From: Inconstantimicrobium porci
Lineage (GTDB): Bacteria; Bacillota; Clostridia; Clostridiales; Clostridiaceae
NCBI RefSeq assembly: GCF_009696465.1
Contig: NZ_VULX01000001.1
Location: forward strand, 1-64,000
Direction of reading: 5' to 3'
Length of the DNA stretch: 64,000 nucleotides
Shown here: one piece after another, positions 27,662 through 37,820 of the stretch
Layout: the number at the start of each line of letters is the position of its first letter
Numbering within the stretch: the stretch's first letter is position 1
The notes under the pieces: generated by a model
What the model was told of the DNA's origin: nothing
Database searches by the model: none
Seen by the model: the letters and a program-made list of their open reading frames with translations, nothing else
Position numbers and translations under genes: made by a program

Positions 27662-29269
27662 ATGGGAGAGCAATCAAGTAAAAATGGATTTTTAATGCTG
27701 ACAATAGCGGGTATACTATCAAAATTACTGAGTGTTTTATATATGCCGTTCTTAAACAGTATTATAGGCATGGAAGGAGTAGGTACTTACCAACAGGTAT
27801 ATGAAGTATTTACTTTTGTATATGCATTGACAGGTACAGGAATACAGACAGCAATTGCAAAATATATATCTGAACTATCAGCACAAGGACAAGAAAAAGA
27901 TGCATTAAGAGCCTTTAATCTGGCGCGAAAATATTTATTTTTAATAGGGGTTACAGTTACTCTTATTCTTATGATACTTTCTAAACCTATATCTGAATTA
28001 ATTGCTAATCCAAATATAACATATGGACTTATTGCACTTGCTCCTTCAATCGCTATTACTGCAATGCTTAGTACATATAGAGGATATTATCAAGGACAGA
28101 ACAGAATGACATCAATAGGTATTTCACAGGTTGTTGAGCAATTCTTTAATGTTGCTGTTAGTCTTATATTTGCAGCATTACTTATAAAATATGGTTCTGC
28201 ATTTGGTGCTGCTGGAGGTACTATAGGAACTGGAGCTGGTGCTCTTGTTGCTACTGCATTACTTCTTTTTTCATTTATAAAAAATAGATTAGATAGACAG
28301 GCAAGAAGCAGAGATATTGCAGGTATAACTGTAAGCAGAAAAGAACATCTTACAGTCCTTCTATCATATGCATTTCCTATTATTTTAAGCAACGGAATGC
28401 AAAATCTTGGTGCATTAATTGATGCAACTCTTATCAGTAGAAGATTGCAGTTTAGTGCAGGTTTTGATCGTAAAGCAGCTACTATACTATATGCACAGCT
28501 TGGACTTTATAAGCAGTTATATTATGTGCCACTTGTTATTATAACAGCCCTTGTAACTACTGTGATTCCAGCAATATCAAGAAATTATGTGTTGAAGGAC
28601 AGAAAAGCAGTAAAATCAAATGTAAGGCTTTCGCTAAGAGTTACGATGCTTGTAATAATACCATGTGGTTTTGGCCTTTCAGTACTATGTAATGAGATAT
28701 ATGAAGTTCTTCATTATCAAGGAGCATCACTTATGGTTACGGGTGCCTTTGTAACAATATTCATGGCTATTGTGCAGACACAGTCGGCTATCCTTCAGGG
28801 AACTAATGAATTTTACTCTGTTGTAAAATCATTAATGATTGGTATAGTATTAAAGATAGTATGTAACTATACGCTTGTCGGTATAAAAGGCATAAATATA
28901 TATGGGGCCATTATTGGCGGATATGTTTGTTTTGTATTTCCAATGATAATTAATCAACGCAGAATCAACAAGCATTTAAATATGAAGCTTTCATTAGTAA
29001 AGATGAGTCTCAAACCTTTAATAAGCAGTATATTTATGAGTATGGTTATTTTTGTTGTAAGAATACCAGTATACTGGATTGCAAGAAAAATGCATATAAG
29101 AGGAGTAATAGCAGCATTTCCTTTAGTGATAGTTATCATAGCTGGTGTTGCAGCATATTTCTACGCTATAGTTGAATTAAGGGGAATAACTAAGCTTGAT
29201 ATCGATGCAATGTCACCAAAGTTATATAGAATAATACCTAAATTCTTTAAGAAAAGAATAAAGACATAA
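27662..29269 (+). CDS. Polysaccharide/lipid flippase of the SpoVB-MurJ group
   Basis: 535 residues with about 14 membrane helices, MOP exporter superfamily. The N-terminus shows SKLLSVLYMPFLNSIIG and VGTYQQVY, the opening of YtgP/SpoVB proteins. Bacillus YtgP (MurJ) flips lipid II; SpoVB is needed for spore cortex. This copy is more YtgP-like than its neighbour at 29391, judging from its N-terminal block. GGAG lies about eight bases before the ATG. A terminator follows. The catalytic role is inferred from the family. Confidence 0.85.
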   Translation: MGEQSSKNGFLMLTIAGILSKLLSVLYMPFLNSIIGMEGVGTYQQVYEVFTFVYALTGTGIQTAIAKYISELSAQGQEKDALRAFNLARKYLFLIGVTVTLILMILSKPISELIANPNITYGLIALAPSIAITAMLSTYRGYYQGQNRMTSIGISQVVEQFFNVAVSLIFAALLIKYGSAFGAAGGTIGTGAGALVATALLLFSFIKNRLDRQARSRDIAGITVSRKEHLTVLLSYAFPIILSNGMQNLGALIDATLISRRLQFSAGFDRKAATILYAQLGLYKQLYYVPLVIITALVTTVIPAISRNYVLKDRKAVKSNVRLSLRVTMLVIIPCGFGLSVLCNEIYEVLHYQGASLMVTGAFVTIFMAIVQTQSAILQGTNEFYSVVKSLMIGIVLKIVCNYTLVGIKGINIYGAIIGGYVCFVFPMIINQRRINKHLNMKLSLVKMSLKPLISSIFMSMVIFVVRIPVYWIARKMHIRGVIAAFPLVIVIIAGVAAYFYAIVELRGITKLDIDAMSPKLYRIIPKFFKKRIKT

Positions 29270-29289
29270 TAGATAAATTTAAATATAAG

Positions 29290-29319
29290 AGCAGTCTGAT
29301 TTTTTCAGGCTGCTTTTTC
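29290..29319 (+). terminator. Terminator after the flippase gene
   Basis: Stem AGCAGTCTGA/TCAGGCTGCT with a short T loop, followed by TTTTTCTT. Confidence 0.85.
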
Positions 29320-29390
29320 TTAGAGAAAAATATTCTATTTAGTGAATAACGCAGAAGAGAATAGCGAATAGTTTAGGTTAAAATTCATTA

Positions 29391-30899
29391 TTAGCTATTC
29401 ACTCTACTTTGATATCTTAGAGCAAATAGTGCCATTGCTCCATATCCTGCTATCATTACGATAGTATTTTTAACGATTGGATTGAATGATGACATAAATG
29501 GCAGACATAACTTTATCATAAAGTAAATAAGTATTGCTGCCAAAATGAATATAACTATATTACAGAGTGATATATCAAGATCAACATTTTTCTTAACTTC
29601 ATGCAGATTTAAGAAAAGGCTTAATGAATTTATGATCAATGCTGTAATTGCATAGCCATAGACGTTTATTCTATATATACCTGTTAGAAAATATAGACAT
29701 GTTACTTCTAGTGTTTCTGTAATAATTGCATTTCTTAAGATGATTTTCTGTCTTGATAGACCATTTAGTATTCCAAACATAGACATAGCTGAAAAAGAAA
29801 TTGGGCAAACTATAGAGGCCGCTCTTATATATAAGCCTATGTCCTTTTTGCTGAAGAACATATAGCCTAAAGAGTCAGGAACTGTGTTGCAGACTATTAT
29901 AGTAGCTAGTCCTAGTAAGAATGATATAGCGAGTACTTCTTTAATTCTGGATTTAGCTAAAAAGTAATCTTTTTGTTCCATTGTCTGAGATAAGTCAGGA
30001 ACGAGAACTGTATTAAGTGAATTTATGATGACTATAGGAAAGTTTGAGATAACTATGGCCATACCTGAATATTTTCCTATCATCTCAAGGGCAGATGAGT
30101 ATGAAAAACCCGCACTAACCAGTCTTCTTGGAACAACAAGTGCTGATAAGGTATAAAAACCATTATTTAAAAAAGCATTTAAACATAAAGGTAGTGAAAC
30201 TATAATTATATCAAAAACAAGCTGAAACGAGTTTTCTGTTTTTGATGGCACGTACTGTATTTTTCTTTTCGTATATCTGAAATATAAATACAAAAGAAAA
30301 AGACTTTGAAATTCGCCATAAGTTAAAGCGATATATGCAGCACATACGAGTGTTGATAAGTTATCTGTTGACAAAGCTACTACAATCATTAAAAAGACAA
30401 CGATTCTCATTGCTTTTTCAAATATATCTACAATTGCAGGCATTGTTATTTTAGAGATGCCGTAAAAATATCCCTTTAATATATTAGATAAAGCAATACA
30501 TATCATTGCAGGACATGTTATTTTAATAGCCAATATTGTCCTTGAATCTTTTACCCACATCATACCTATTGCAGGAGCTGCGAAAAATACCATGATACCG
30601 ATAATAATAGCCCAAATGAAATTAAAGACAGCAAATGATTTTAAACTTTTAAACAGACTACTGTAGTCATGTCTGCTTGAGTATACTGCAGCTATTTTTG
30701 AGATAGCTGCAATTATTCCTGCTGTCATAAGACCAATGAATAAGTTGTAAATTGGCATTACTAGATTGTAAAGACCTACACCTTCAGCTCCTAAGATTTT
30801 AGAAAGGTATATCGAGAAAATAAACCCTAACATTCCTACAGTTATGTTAGCAGCTGTAAGCAAAAATGTATTTTTGTAAAAAGAGTTCTCTTCGTTCAT
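29391..30899 (-). CDS. spoVB: Stage V sporulation protein B-like flippase
   Basis: 502 residues, about 14 membrane segments. MNEENSFYKNTFLLTAAN starts the protein; ILGAEGVGLYNLVMPIY and TAGIIAAISKIAA are typical of SpoVB, a MOP-family protein acting in spore cortex peptidoglycan assembly. The open frame extends upstream to 31109, but the ATG at 30899 has GGAGG at the correct distance on the minus strand. It converges with the other flippase gene and diverges from the propeller gene at 31051. The spoVB label rests on recalled similarity; a general MurJ-type role is the alternative. Confidence 0.75.
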   Translation of the reverse strand: MNEENSFYKNTFLLTAANITVGMLGFIFSIYLSKILGAEGVGLYNLVMPIYNLFIGLMTAGIIAAISKIAAVYSSRHDYSSLFKSLKSFAVFNFIWAIIIGIMVFFAAPAIGMMWVKDSRTILAIKITCPAMICIALSNILKGYFYGISKITMPAIVDIFEKAMRIVVFLMIVVALSTDNLSTLVCAAYIALTYGEFQSLFLLYLYFRYTKRKIQYVPSKTENSFQLVFDIIIVSLPLCLNAFLNNGFYTLSALVVPRRLVSAGFSYSSALEMIGKYSGMAIVISNFPIVIINSLNTVLVPDLSQTMEQKDYFLAKSRIKEVLAISFLLGLATIIVCNTVPDSLGYMFFSKKDIGLYIRAASIVCPISFSAMSMFGILNGLSRQKIILRNAIITETLEVTCLYFLTGIYRINVYGYAITALIINSLSLFLNLHEVKKNVDLDISLCNIVIFILAAILIYFMIKLCLPFMSSFNPIVKNTIVMIAGYGAMALFALRYQSRVNS

Positions 30900-31050
30900 T
30901 TGCCATCCTCCAATTAAACATTCAATATTAAATTCATATTCAGATAATGTAAAAATATTCTTTAAAATTATTTGAGAGTAAAAGTTATTATTTTTAAGAA
31001 ATTTTAATATTATATTGTAGGTTGATAACTTGTATTTAAAGGAGGGAAAT

Positions 31051-32340
31051 ATGAAATCATTTTTAAAATATATCTGCATTATAGCGTTATCACTTGGAGC
31101 AGCTTTCATGTTATATAATTTTGTGAGTTATAGTGGTCTTAATATTAATGATGAAAAAGTAGATTATTCAATTGATATAAAAGGAATAAGCAACGTAGTG
31201 GATTTTGATATTTATGATGATAACCAGTTTTTGATTGCTAAAAACAACTGTATTTTGCTTAAGAAAGAGGATGGTGCCATAAAGACTCTTTATACCTGCG
31301 AAGAGGGAAGGATAACTGCCATGGCACTTGTGAATCGCACAATATTTATGGTGGAAAATAATAAACTTATATCATTTAAAATCGATAGCAATGAAAAAAA
31401 GGAAGTAATAAATAATATTCCGATTATAGGTAAAAATGATGAATGCAGGCTTCTTCCTTATAAAGATAAGGTGCTTCTATCAATCAGTTCAGTTACAAAT
31501 TCAGGCATTATGGAGGATGGACAGGTTTCTTTTGGTAATGAGGTGTATGACAGAACTCCAATTGACGTCTATTCAATGGGGAGTAAATTTGATAAAGATG
31601 AAACCGGAGTTTTCTGTCCTAAAGGAAAGTCTAATAATAAAGATGAAGTAATCAAGGGAGTTATTCCTGCCAATGCTTGTATTCTCAGTATTGATCAGAA
31701 TAATAATGTTAAGATATATGCAAGCGGAATAAAAAAGGTTGAAGGATGGTGCATTACAGATGATAACAAACTTTATGCTGCTGTTGGTGGCATGGAAGAA
31801 AAGGGGTTAAGGCCAGTTGCTAATGATACTGATTATATATATGAAATAAATGAAGGTGAGTGGCTTGGATGGCCTGATTTTAGCGGAGGGGATCCTGTAA
31901 CATCTCCAAGGTTTAGGGTTAATGATGAAAAGGTATCCTTTGTGCTCGATAAACATATTTCTGAAAATCCGAAAGCACCGTTATATCAATGTGATAAGCT
32001 CAACAGTATTTCCTGTATGGCATCAGCACCCAAAACAATCTGTAAAGATAGCGGCATAATATTTTATGATAAAAAAGATAATCAGCTCAAGTTTTTTAAG
32101 CGGGGAATTATTCCTTGTAAGTTAATAGATGCTGGGAGAAATTGCGAAATTATCAGCATCAAGCAGAAAGACAATGTAATCTATATGTTGGACGGTAAAA
32201 AAGGAGTCATCTATAAAATATTTGAAAAACAGGCTGTAAACAATAAAGATAAAAATATTCTTCTTTATTTTACTATAGGATTATTTATGATTGGGCTGAT
32301 CTATATCATCTTCAGCCTGGGAAAGAAACAGGAGAGATAG
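31051..32340 (+). CDS. Membrane-anchored glucose/sorbosone dehydrogenase-like propeller
   Basis: 429 residues. Hydrophobic segments lie at both ends: about 6-27 (YICIIALSLGAAFMLY) and near the C-terminus (LLYFTIGLFMIGLIYIIF). The middle is a six-bladed propeller type. NEGEWLGWPDFSGGDP matches the YGWP-xxx-G signature of soluble quinoprotein glucose/sorbosone dehydrogenases. Clostridia rarely make PQQ, so it may not be an active dehydrogenase. The start at 31051 has AAAGGAGGG upstream. It is divergent from the spoVB-like gene, from which it may share a control region (30900-31050). Repeat copy C follows. Confidence 0.7.
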   Translation: MKSFLKYICIIALSLGAAFMLYNFVSYSGLNINDEKVDYSIDIKGISNVVDFDIYDDNQFLIAKNNCILLKKEDGAIKTLYTCEEGRITAMALVNRTIFMVENNKLISFKIDSNEKKEVINNIPIIGKNDECRLLPYKDKVLLSISSVTNSGIMEDGQVSFGNEVYDRTPIDVYSMGSKFDKDETGVFCPKGKSNNKDEVIKGVIPANACILSIDQNNNVKIYASGIKKVEGWCITDDNKLYAAVGGMEEKGLRPVANDTDYIYEINEGEWLGWPDFSGGDPVTSPRFRVNDEKVSFVLDKHISENPKAPLYQCDKLNSISCMASAPKTICKDSGIIFYDKKDNQLKFFKRGIIPCKLIDAGRNCEIISIKQKDNVIYMLDGKKGVIYKIFEKQAVNNKDKNILLYFTIGLFMIGLIYIIFSLGKKQER

Positions 32341-32514
32341 GAGATAAGAGTTATGAGATAAGAGAAAAGGATTGAACTCCCTTAGGGGGAGTTCTTAAAA
32401 GAGGAGTGAAACTCCTCTTTAAAACTCCTTCATAAGATATTAAGAATTTGAATTACATAAAACTATATTGGTGAAGACAAATAAGGTTACCGCTCTTATA
32501 TCTCATATCTTTTA
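32338..32514 (-). repeat. Modular palindromic repeat, copy C (inverted, short form)
   Basis: Read on the minus strand: end word GATATGAGATATAAGAGCGG, unrelated spacer, P3 AAAGAGGAGTTTCACTCCTC, P5 GAACTCCCCCTAAGGGAGTT followed by CAATCC, then the end word TCTCTTATCTCATAACTCTT. P1, P2 and P4 are absent. Both ends are of the GAGATAAGAG type. Confidence 0.75.
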
Positions 32515-32597
32515 CAGGAATATATTGCAAAACAAAGAATATACATTAATAAGTGTTGAATTTTAGGTATAAATAATTTAAAAAAGGGGTGTGTTTT

Positions 32598-33095
32598 ATG
32601 AATATGGTTGTTGATATGTCAAAGTATGTTTTTAATGGTGATGTTATTGATATTGGTGAGGGTAGTTATAATGTAATTTATAATACAATCAAGTGTAGTG
32701 ATGATGAGATAAGCATTGATTATGTTGAGGATGAGGAAATGATTGAGGATAGGAAATATGATAGTTGTGTTTATTTTCTTACTCTCGGAAAGCTGGTTAC
32801 TAAAAGAGGAAGAGAAATGATGATAAAAAAAGGTATAAATTTCTTGAAGAATAATGGCACGCTATATCTGTGGGATATAATGAAGGTTAAGCGCGAAAGA
32901 TTGGATTTAAATTTGAAGATATTGATGCCTGATGATAAAATAAAAGTTATTAAATATGAGAATAAAAACTTGTTTTCTGAGAATAATGAAAGAGACCTCA
33001 AATCTATGATAAGTAAGTACTTTAATATAGAAGAGGTGAAAACAAGCGACAGGATTATATTTATAAAAGCTAAAATGAAGGGAATAAACGTATAA
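32598..33095 (+). CDS. Small SAM-methyltransferase-like protein
   Basis: 165 residues. VIDIGEGSYNVI near residue 20 resembles the D-x-G-x-G AdoMet loop, YDSCVYFLTLGKL the post-II region, and LKNNGTLYLWDIM the motif III region. It is shorter than typical class I methyltransferases (200-250) and lacks recognisable substrate-binding parts, so it may be partial or specialised. The ATG at 32598 is used because the GTG at 32589 lies in the ribosome binding site AAGGGGTG. Its stop codon overlaps the next start (TAATG), so it is translationally coupled to the B12-binding radical SAM gene. Confidence 0.55.
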   Translation: MNMVVDMSKYVFNGDVIDIGEGSYNVIYNTIKCSDDEISIDYVEDEEMIEDRKYDSCVYFLTLGKLVTKRGREMMIKKGINFLKNNGTLYLWDIMKVKRERLDLNLKILMPDDKIKVIKYENKNLFSENNERDLKSMISKYFNIEEVKTSDRIIFIKAKMKGINV

Positions 33096-34771
33096 TGAAA
33101 ATTTTACTGACAGGTATAAATTCAAGGTATATTCATAGTAATCTTGCTATCAGATATTTGAAAGCTTATACAAAAGATCTTGATGCAGAATGCATAATAA
33201 GGGAATATACAATAAACGATAGGATAGAAAATATTCTAGAGTCTATAATCAAGGAGAAAGCTGATGTTGTTGCATTCTCATGTTATATATGGAATATGGA
33301 ATATGTTAATCAGCTTTCAAAACTTATTAAACTTGTGGATGAAAACATAGAAATACTTTACGGAGGTCCTGAAGTAAGCTTTGATAGTACAGCTGTGCTT
33401 GAAGAAAACCCAGGTGAATATGTAATCAGTGGTGAAGGAGAAGAAACATTCAGGGATTTTGTCCTTTACAAATTAAATCAAAAGGAAATTAATAAAATAA
33501 AGGGACTGACTTATAGGAATAAGGATGGAGAAATAATAAATAATGGAATAAGGGAAAATATGAATATGGAAAATCTAATATTCCCTTATGAAGAAGATGA
33601 AAATCTTGATAACAAGATAGTATATTATGAAGCATCAAGAGGATGTCCCTTTGGATGCAAATATTGCTTGAGTTCAACAGAACATAGAGTAAGATTCCTT
33701 GATATAGAGAGAGTAAAAAAGGAACTTATGTATTTCATCAACAAAAAGGTTAAACTTGTTAAGTTCGTTGATAGAACATTCAACTGCAGACATGATTTTT
33801 CAATGGCAATATGGAAGTTTCTTATTGATAAGGATACAGAAACTAAATTTCATTTTGAACTTTCAGCGGATCTTTTAAGTGATGATGAAATAGCACTTCT
33901 TAATACAGCACCTAAGAACAGGTTTCAGTTTGAAATTGGTGTTCAGACAACAAATGAACAGGTGCTTAAGAATATACATAGATATGTTAAGTTTGACCAC
34001 TTAAAATCAAAAGTTCTCGGTATTGAACGTGGCAAAAATATAGACCAACATCTTGATCTCATAGTTGGACTTCCTGGAGAGGATTATAAGTCATTTAGGA
34101 ATTCTTTTAATGATGTGTATTCATTAAGACCTGAAGTAGTTCAAATAGGATTTCTTAAACTGCTTAAAGGTGCAGCAATGAGAGATGAGGCTAAACTGTG
34201 GGGGATGAAATATTCACCTTATGCTCCATATGAAGTACTAAGAACTAACTGTGTCTCATATGATGAAATAGTTGAATTAAAGAAAGTTGATGAAATGGTC
34301 GATAAATATTATAATTCTGGCAAATTCAAGAATATAGTGAATTATTTGTTGCCAAAGTTTGAGACACCTTTTGATTTTTATCTTTCGCTTGCAAGATTCT
34401 ATGATGAAAAAGGATATTTTAATAAAAGTATAGGAAATGTGGAATATTATAATGTATTCCATGAATTCAACATGTCCGAACTAAATGGTGAATATCAGGA
34501 TATATTTGATGAGATAATAAAGTATGATTATCTTATGTTTAATAAAAAGAGATGGTTGCCTCCATTCCTTAAAAGGCATCTAGAAAAAGAAGAAGAAAGA
34601 GAAATAAAGGAAGACTTACGAGGAAACGAACCATTTAAGAGAATGCACATTGAAAAATACTCCATAAATATGAAGGAATATCTTGAAAAAGGCAGTATTA
34701 AAAATGAATATTACTACTTGATTTATGATGAGGATACAGCAGAAAAAGTCGAATACAAGAAAAATATTTAA
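33095..34771 (+). CDS. B12-binding radical SAM protein (DUF4080 type)
   Basis: 558 residues. Residues 1-140 form a cobalamin-binding Rossmann domain (KILLTGINSRYIHSNLAIRYL, ADVVAFSCYIWN, EILYGGPEVSF). The radical SAM motif follows: ASRGCPFGCKYCLSS. The C-terminal 170 residues fit DUF4080, whose role is unknown. Relatives perform radical methylations or rearrangements, though many in this group lack the His that binds cobalt, and no DxHxxG is seen. It overlaps the methyltransferase-like gene by one base. Confidence 0.85.
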   Translation: MKILLTGINSRYIHSNLAIRYLKAYTKDLDAECIIREYTINDRIENILESIIKEKADVVAFSCYIWNMEYVNQLSKLIKLVDENIEILYGGPEVSFDSTAVLEENPGEYVISGEGEETFRDFVLYKLNQKEINKIKGLTYRNKDGEIINNGIRENMNMENLIFPYEEDENLDNKIVYYEASRGCPFGCKYCLSSTEHRVRFLDIERVKKELMYFINKKVKLVKFVDRTFNCRHDFSMAIWKFLIDKDTETKFHFELSADLLSDDEIALLNTAPKNRFQFEIGVQTTNEQVLKNIHRYVKFDHLKSKVLGIERGKNIDQHLDLIVGLPGEDYKSFRNSFNDVYSLRPEVVQIGFLKLLKGAAMRDEAKLWGMKYSPYAPYEVLRTNCVSYDEIVELKKVDEMVDKYYNSGKFKNIVNYLLPKFETPFDFYLSLARFYDEKGYFNKSIGNVEYYNVFHEFNMSELNGEYQDIFDEIIKYDYLMFNKKRWLPPFLKRHLEKEEEREIKEDLRGNEPFKRMHIEKYSINMKEYLEKGSIKNEYYYLIYDEDTAEKVEYKKNI

Positions 34772-34844
34772 TGTTTTTTAAATAACATTAAACTTCCTGT
34801 GATATTATGCGATAATTTATATGAATTTATTTATACTTGTACTA

Positions 34845-34872
34845 TTGAAAAAATCATAAAAAGTAGTATAAT
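34845..34872 (+). promoter_or_regulatory. SigA promoter of the V-ATPase operon
   Basis: TTGAAA (34845-34850), a 16-base spacer and TATAAT (34867-34872), 70 bases ahead of the first gene. Confidence 0.6.
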
Positions 34873-34942
34873 AAAATAAAGTAATTAATACTATATAAAG
34901 TATTAATGTATATATGATAAATGGGTTAAAGGTGGTGATAAC

Positions 34943-35269
34943 TTGTCAATAGAAGCGTTAAAGGAAATTAAAAAGTCTGAAGCTGAAGCTGAAAGCATGA
35001 TTCAAAGTGCTAAGGATAAGAGCAAAGAAATAGTTTCTACAGCTCATACTGAAGCAGAGGAACAATACGTCTCTATCATTAATAACTTCAAAGCAGAATC
35101 TAAAAAGATGATGGATGAAGCAGTTAATGAAGGAAATCAGGAAGCTAAGCCTATTTTAGAAAAAGGCGAAGTCGAAGCTAGAAATATCTTGGAAGTATCA
35201 GAAGATAAGATTAATAGCGCAGTCAAATTAGTTGTTGAGAGGATAGTGAACATTCATGGCAATAGTTAA
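34943..35269 (+). CDS. ntpF: V-type ATPase subunit H/G (peripheral stalk)
   Basis: 108 residues, highly charged and helical throughout, ESMIQSAKDKSKEI and AEEQYVSI being typical of a coiled-coil stator stalk partner of subunit E. It holds the catalytic head to subunit I. The start is TTG with GGTGGTGAT upstream. First gene in the order H-I-K-E-C-F-A-B-D, the same as the Enterococcus hirae ntpFIKECGABD operon. It overlaps subunit I by 14 bases. Sequence alone is weak; position makes the assignment. Confidence 0.85.
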   Translation: MSIEALKEIKKSEAEAESMIQSAKDKSKEIVSTAHTEAEEQYVSIINNFKAESKKMMDEAVNEGNQEAKPILEKGEVEARNILEVSEDKINSAVKLVVERIVNIHGNS

Positions 35270-37256
35270 AATGAATAAATTCACTTTGCTTTCTTTTGAA
35301 TCAAATCAAGATAAGATTCTAGAGGAATTACAAGGCTTTGAAGGAGTACAATTTATCGACCTTCAGGATCCAGAAGTAATAAAGGAAAATGAAATTTTTG
35401 AAACTCTTGATAAAGGTAAGGCTGGTAAAGACTTATCAGAATATGAAGATTCATTATCAAAGGTTAAATTTTCTTTAGATCTTCTAAAAGGATATGTACC
35501 AAAGGAAGGAATGCTTAGTTCAGTTCTAAATGATAAAAAGGTTATATCTTATAAAGATCTTAAAGAGTCTGTTGAGCAAGGTGAATGGAAGAATATTTAC
35601 CATTCTTTAAAAGAAAAAGATGACAAGATAAGTGAGCTTAACAATGAAAAGAGCAAAAATGAAACAGACATTGAAGGATTTAAGCCATGGCAGAATTTTG
35701 ATGCGCCTTTAAGCATGCTTAAAGAATTAAAGGAAACATCATATTTTGTTGGAAGCTGTGCTGTTCAATATGAACAGAGTATAGCAAAAGATCTTGAAGA
35801 ATTAAATGTTCCATACTTTGTTGAACATATTAACAAAACAAGTAAGGATATTTATTTCATGATTTTATGTTCAAAAGAACATGAAGAATTAGTATCAGAT
35901 GCTATAAAGAAATATGGTTTTAATTCATTACACTTATCATATGATGAATCTCCAAGCAAGATAATAGAATCTTGCAAAGAAAGAATTGCTGAAATTAATG
36001 CTGAGGAGGATGCAATCAAGGCTGAAATGGCTAAGTTTGCTGACAAGGTAGAAGTTTTACAATTGGCTTATGAATACTTTACTTCTTTAGTTGAAAGACA
36101 GAATGTTAAAGAAAACTTCGTTAAGACTGATAAAGTAACAGCTATAATAGGCTGGAATGAGGTAGACAATAACAAGAAGCTTGAAGAAAGAATAAAGAAC
36201 ATAGTTGGAGATGAATACTATTTAACTTTTGAAGAAGTAAAGGAAGAAGAAAGGGAAAATAATAAAGTTCCTATAAAACTTAAAAATGGCGGCTTTGCAG
36301 GTCCATTTGAAAGTATAGTTGCGATGTATGGATTGCCTCAATATAAGGAAGTTGACCCAACACCAATACTTTCTGTATTCTATTTCTTATTCTTTGGAAT
36401 GATGTTATCAGACGCAGGATATGGTTTAATGATGGCTTTAGTATGTGGATTCGTAATGATGAAGACTAAAGACAGAGAAAAGAAGAACACTTATAAGTTA
36501 TTTTTCTTCTGTGGACTTTCTACAATATTATGGGGAGCTATATATGGCGGATGGTTTGGAGATTTATTATCTAAGTACTTGGGATTAAATATTCCAATAT
36601 TAATAAACCCAACTACAGATATAATGACTATGTTTATTATGTCATTAGCATTTGGTATAATTCATATATTTGTAGGTCTTGGAATAAAGGCTTATTTATA
36701 TGCAAGAGAAAAACAGTATGCTGCAATAGTATTTGATGTAGTATCAATATACTTTATAATAATCGGTGCAGTAATGCTTCTAGCTGGAATGATGGCTGGC
36801 ATGACAAGTCTTGAACCAGTAGGAAAAATATTATTAATCGCAGGAATAGTAATACTTGTTCTTACAGCTGGTAGAGAATCTAAGTCAATCGTAGGAAAAG
36901 CTATTGGAGGACTTAACGGAGTTTACGGACTTACAAGTTACCTTGGAGATATAATTTCTTACTCAAGACTTATGGGACTTGGACTTGCAACTGGATTTAT
37001 TGCTAATGCATTAAACTTAATAATAAACTTATTCCCAGTACCATTTAGATGGATAATAGGACCAGTTTTATTTATTGCACTTCATGGATTTAACTTAGCA
37101 ATAAATGCTTTAGGTTCATATGTTCATACAGCAAGATTACAATATCTAGAGTTCTTTAACAAATTCTATGAAGGCGGCGGAAACAAATTTAATCCGTTCA
37201 AGCTTTCAAGTAAGTTTGTAAAAGTAACTGATAATAATGATTCAGTAAGCAGATAA
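35256..37256 (+). CDS. ntpI: V-type ATPase subunit I
   Basis: 666 residues. The first half is soluble and coiled (residues 1-350); the second half has about seven to eight membrane helices, beginning with PILSVFYFLFFGMMLSDAGYG and including YLGDIISYSRLMGLGLATG, with the Arg needed for ion transfer to the K ring. It forms the stator and ion half-channels. The ATG at 35256 overlaps the previous gene; an alternative ATG at 35271 is less well placed. Confidence 0.95.
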   Translation: MAIVKMNKFTLLSFESNQDKILEELQGFEGVQFIDLQDPEVIKENEIFETLDKGKAGKDLSEYEDSLSKVKFSLDLLKGYVPKEGMLSSVLNDKKVISYKDLKESVEQGEWKNIYHSLKEKDDKISELNNEKSKNETDIEGFKPWQNFDAPLSMLKELKETSYFVGSCAVQYEQSIAKDLEELNVPYFVEHINKTSKDIYFMILCSKEHEELVSDAIKKYGFNSLHLSYDESPSKIIESCKERIAEINAEEDAIKAEMAKFADKVEVLQLAYEYFTSLVERQNVKENFVKTDKVTAIIGWNEVDNNKKLEERIKNIVGDEYYLTFEEVKEEERENNKVPIKLKNGGFAGPFESIVAMYGLPQYKEVDPTPILSVFYFLFFGMMLSDAGYGLMMALVCGFVMMKTKDREKKNTYKLFFFCGLSTILWGAIYGGWFGDLLSKYLGLNIPILINPTTDIMTMFIMSLAFGIIHIFVGLGIKAYLYAREKQYAAIVFDVVSIYFIIIGAVMLLAGMMAGMTSLEPVGKILLIAGIVILVLTAGRESKSIVGKAIGGLNGVYGLTSYLGDIISYSRLMGLGLATGFIANALNLIINLFPVPFRWIIGPVLFIALHGFNLAINALGSYVHTARLQYLEFFNKFYEGGGNKFNPFKLSSKFVKVTDNNDSVSR

Positions 37257-37285
37257 GCTTATTAGAAATATATTTATAGACATAA

Positions 37286-37804
<519 letters not shown>

Positions 37805-37820
37805 TTTGGAGTGAAGCGTA

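Noticed and set aside
27662-30899. Recent tandem duplication of flippase genes
   Set aside because: The two SpoVB-like proteins are convergent and clearly diverged in sequence, so they are old paralogues.
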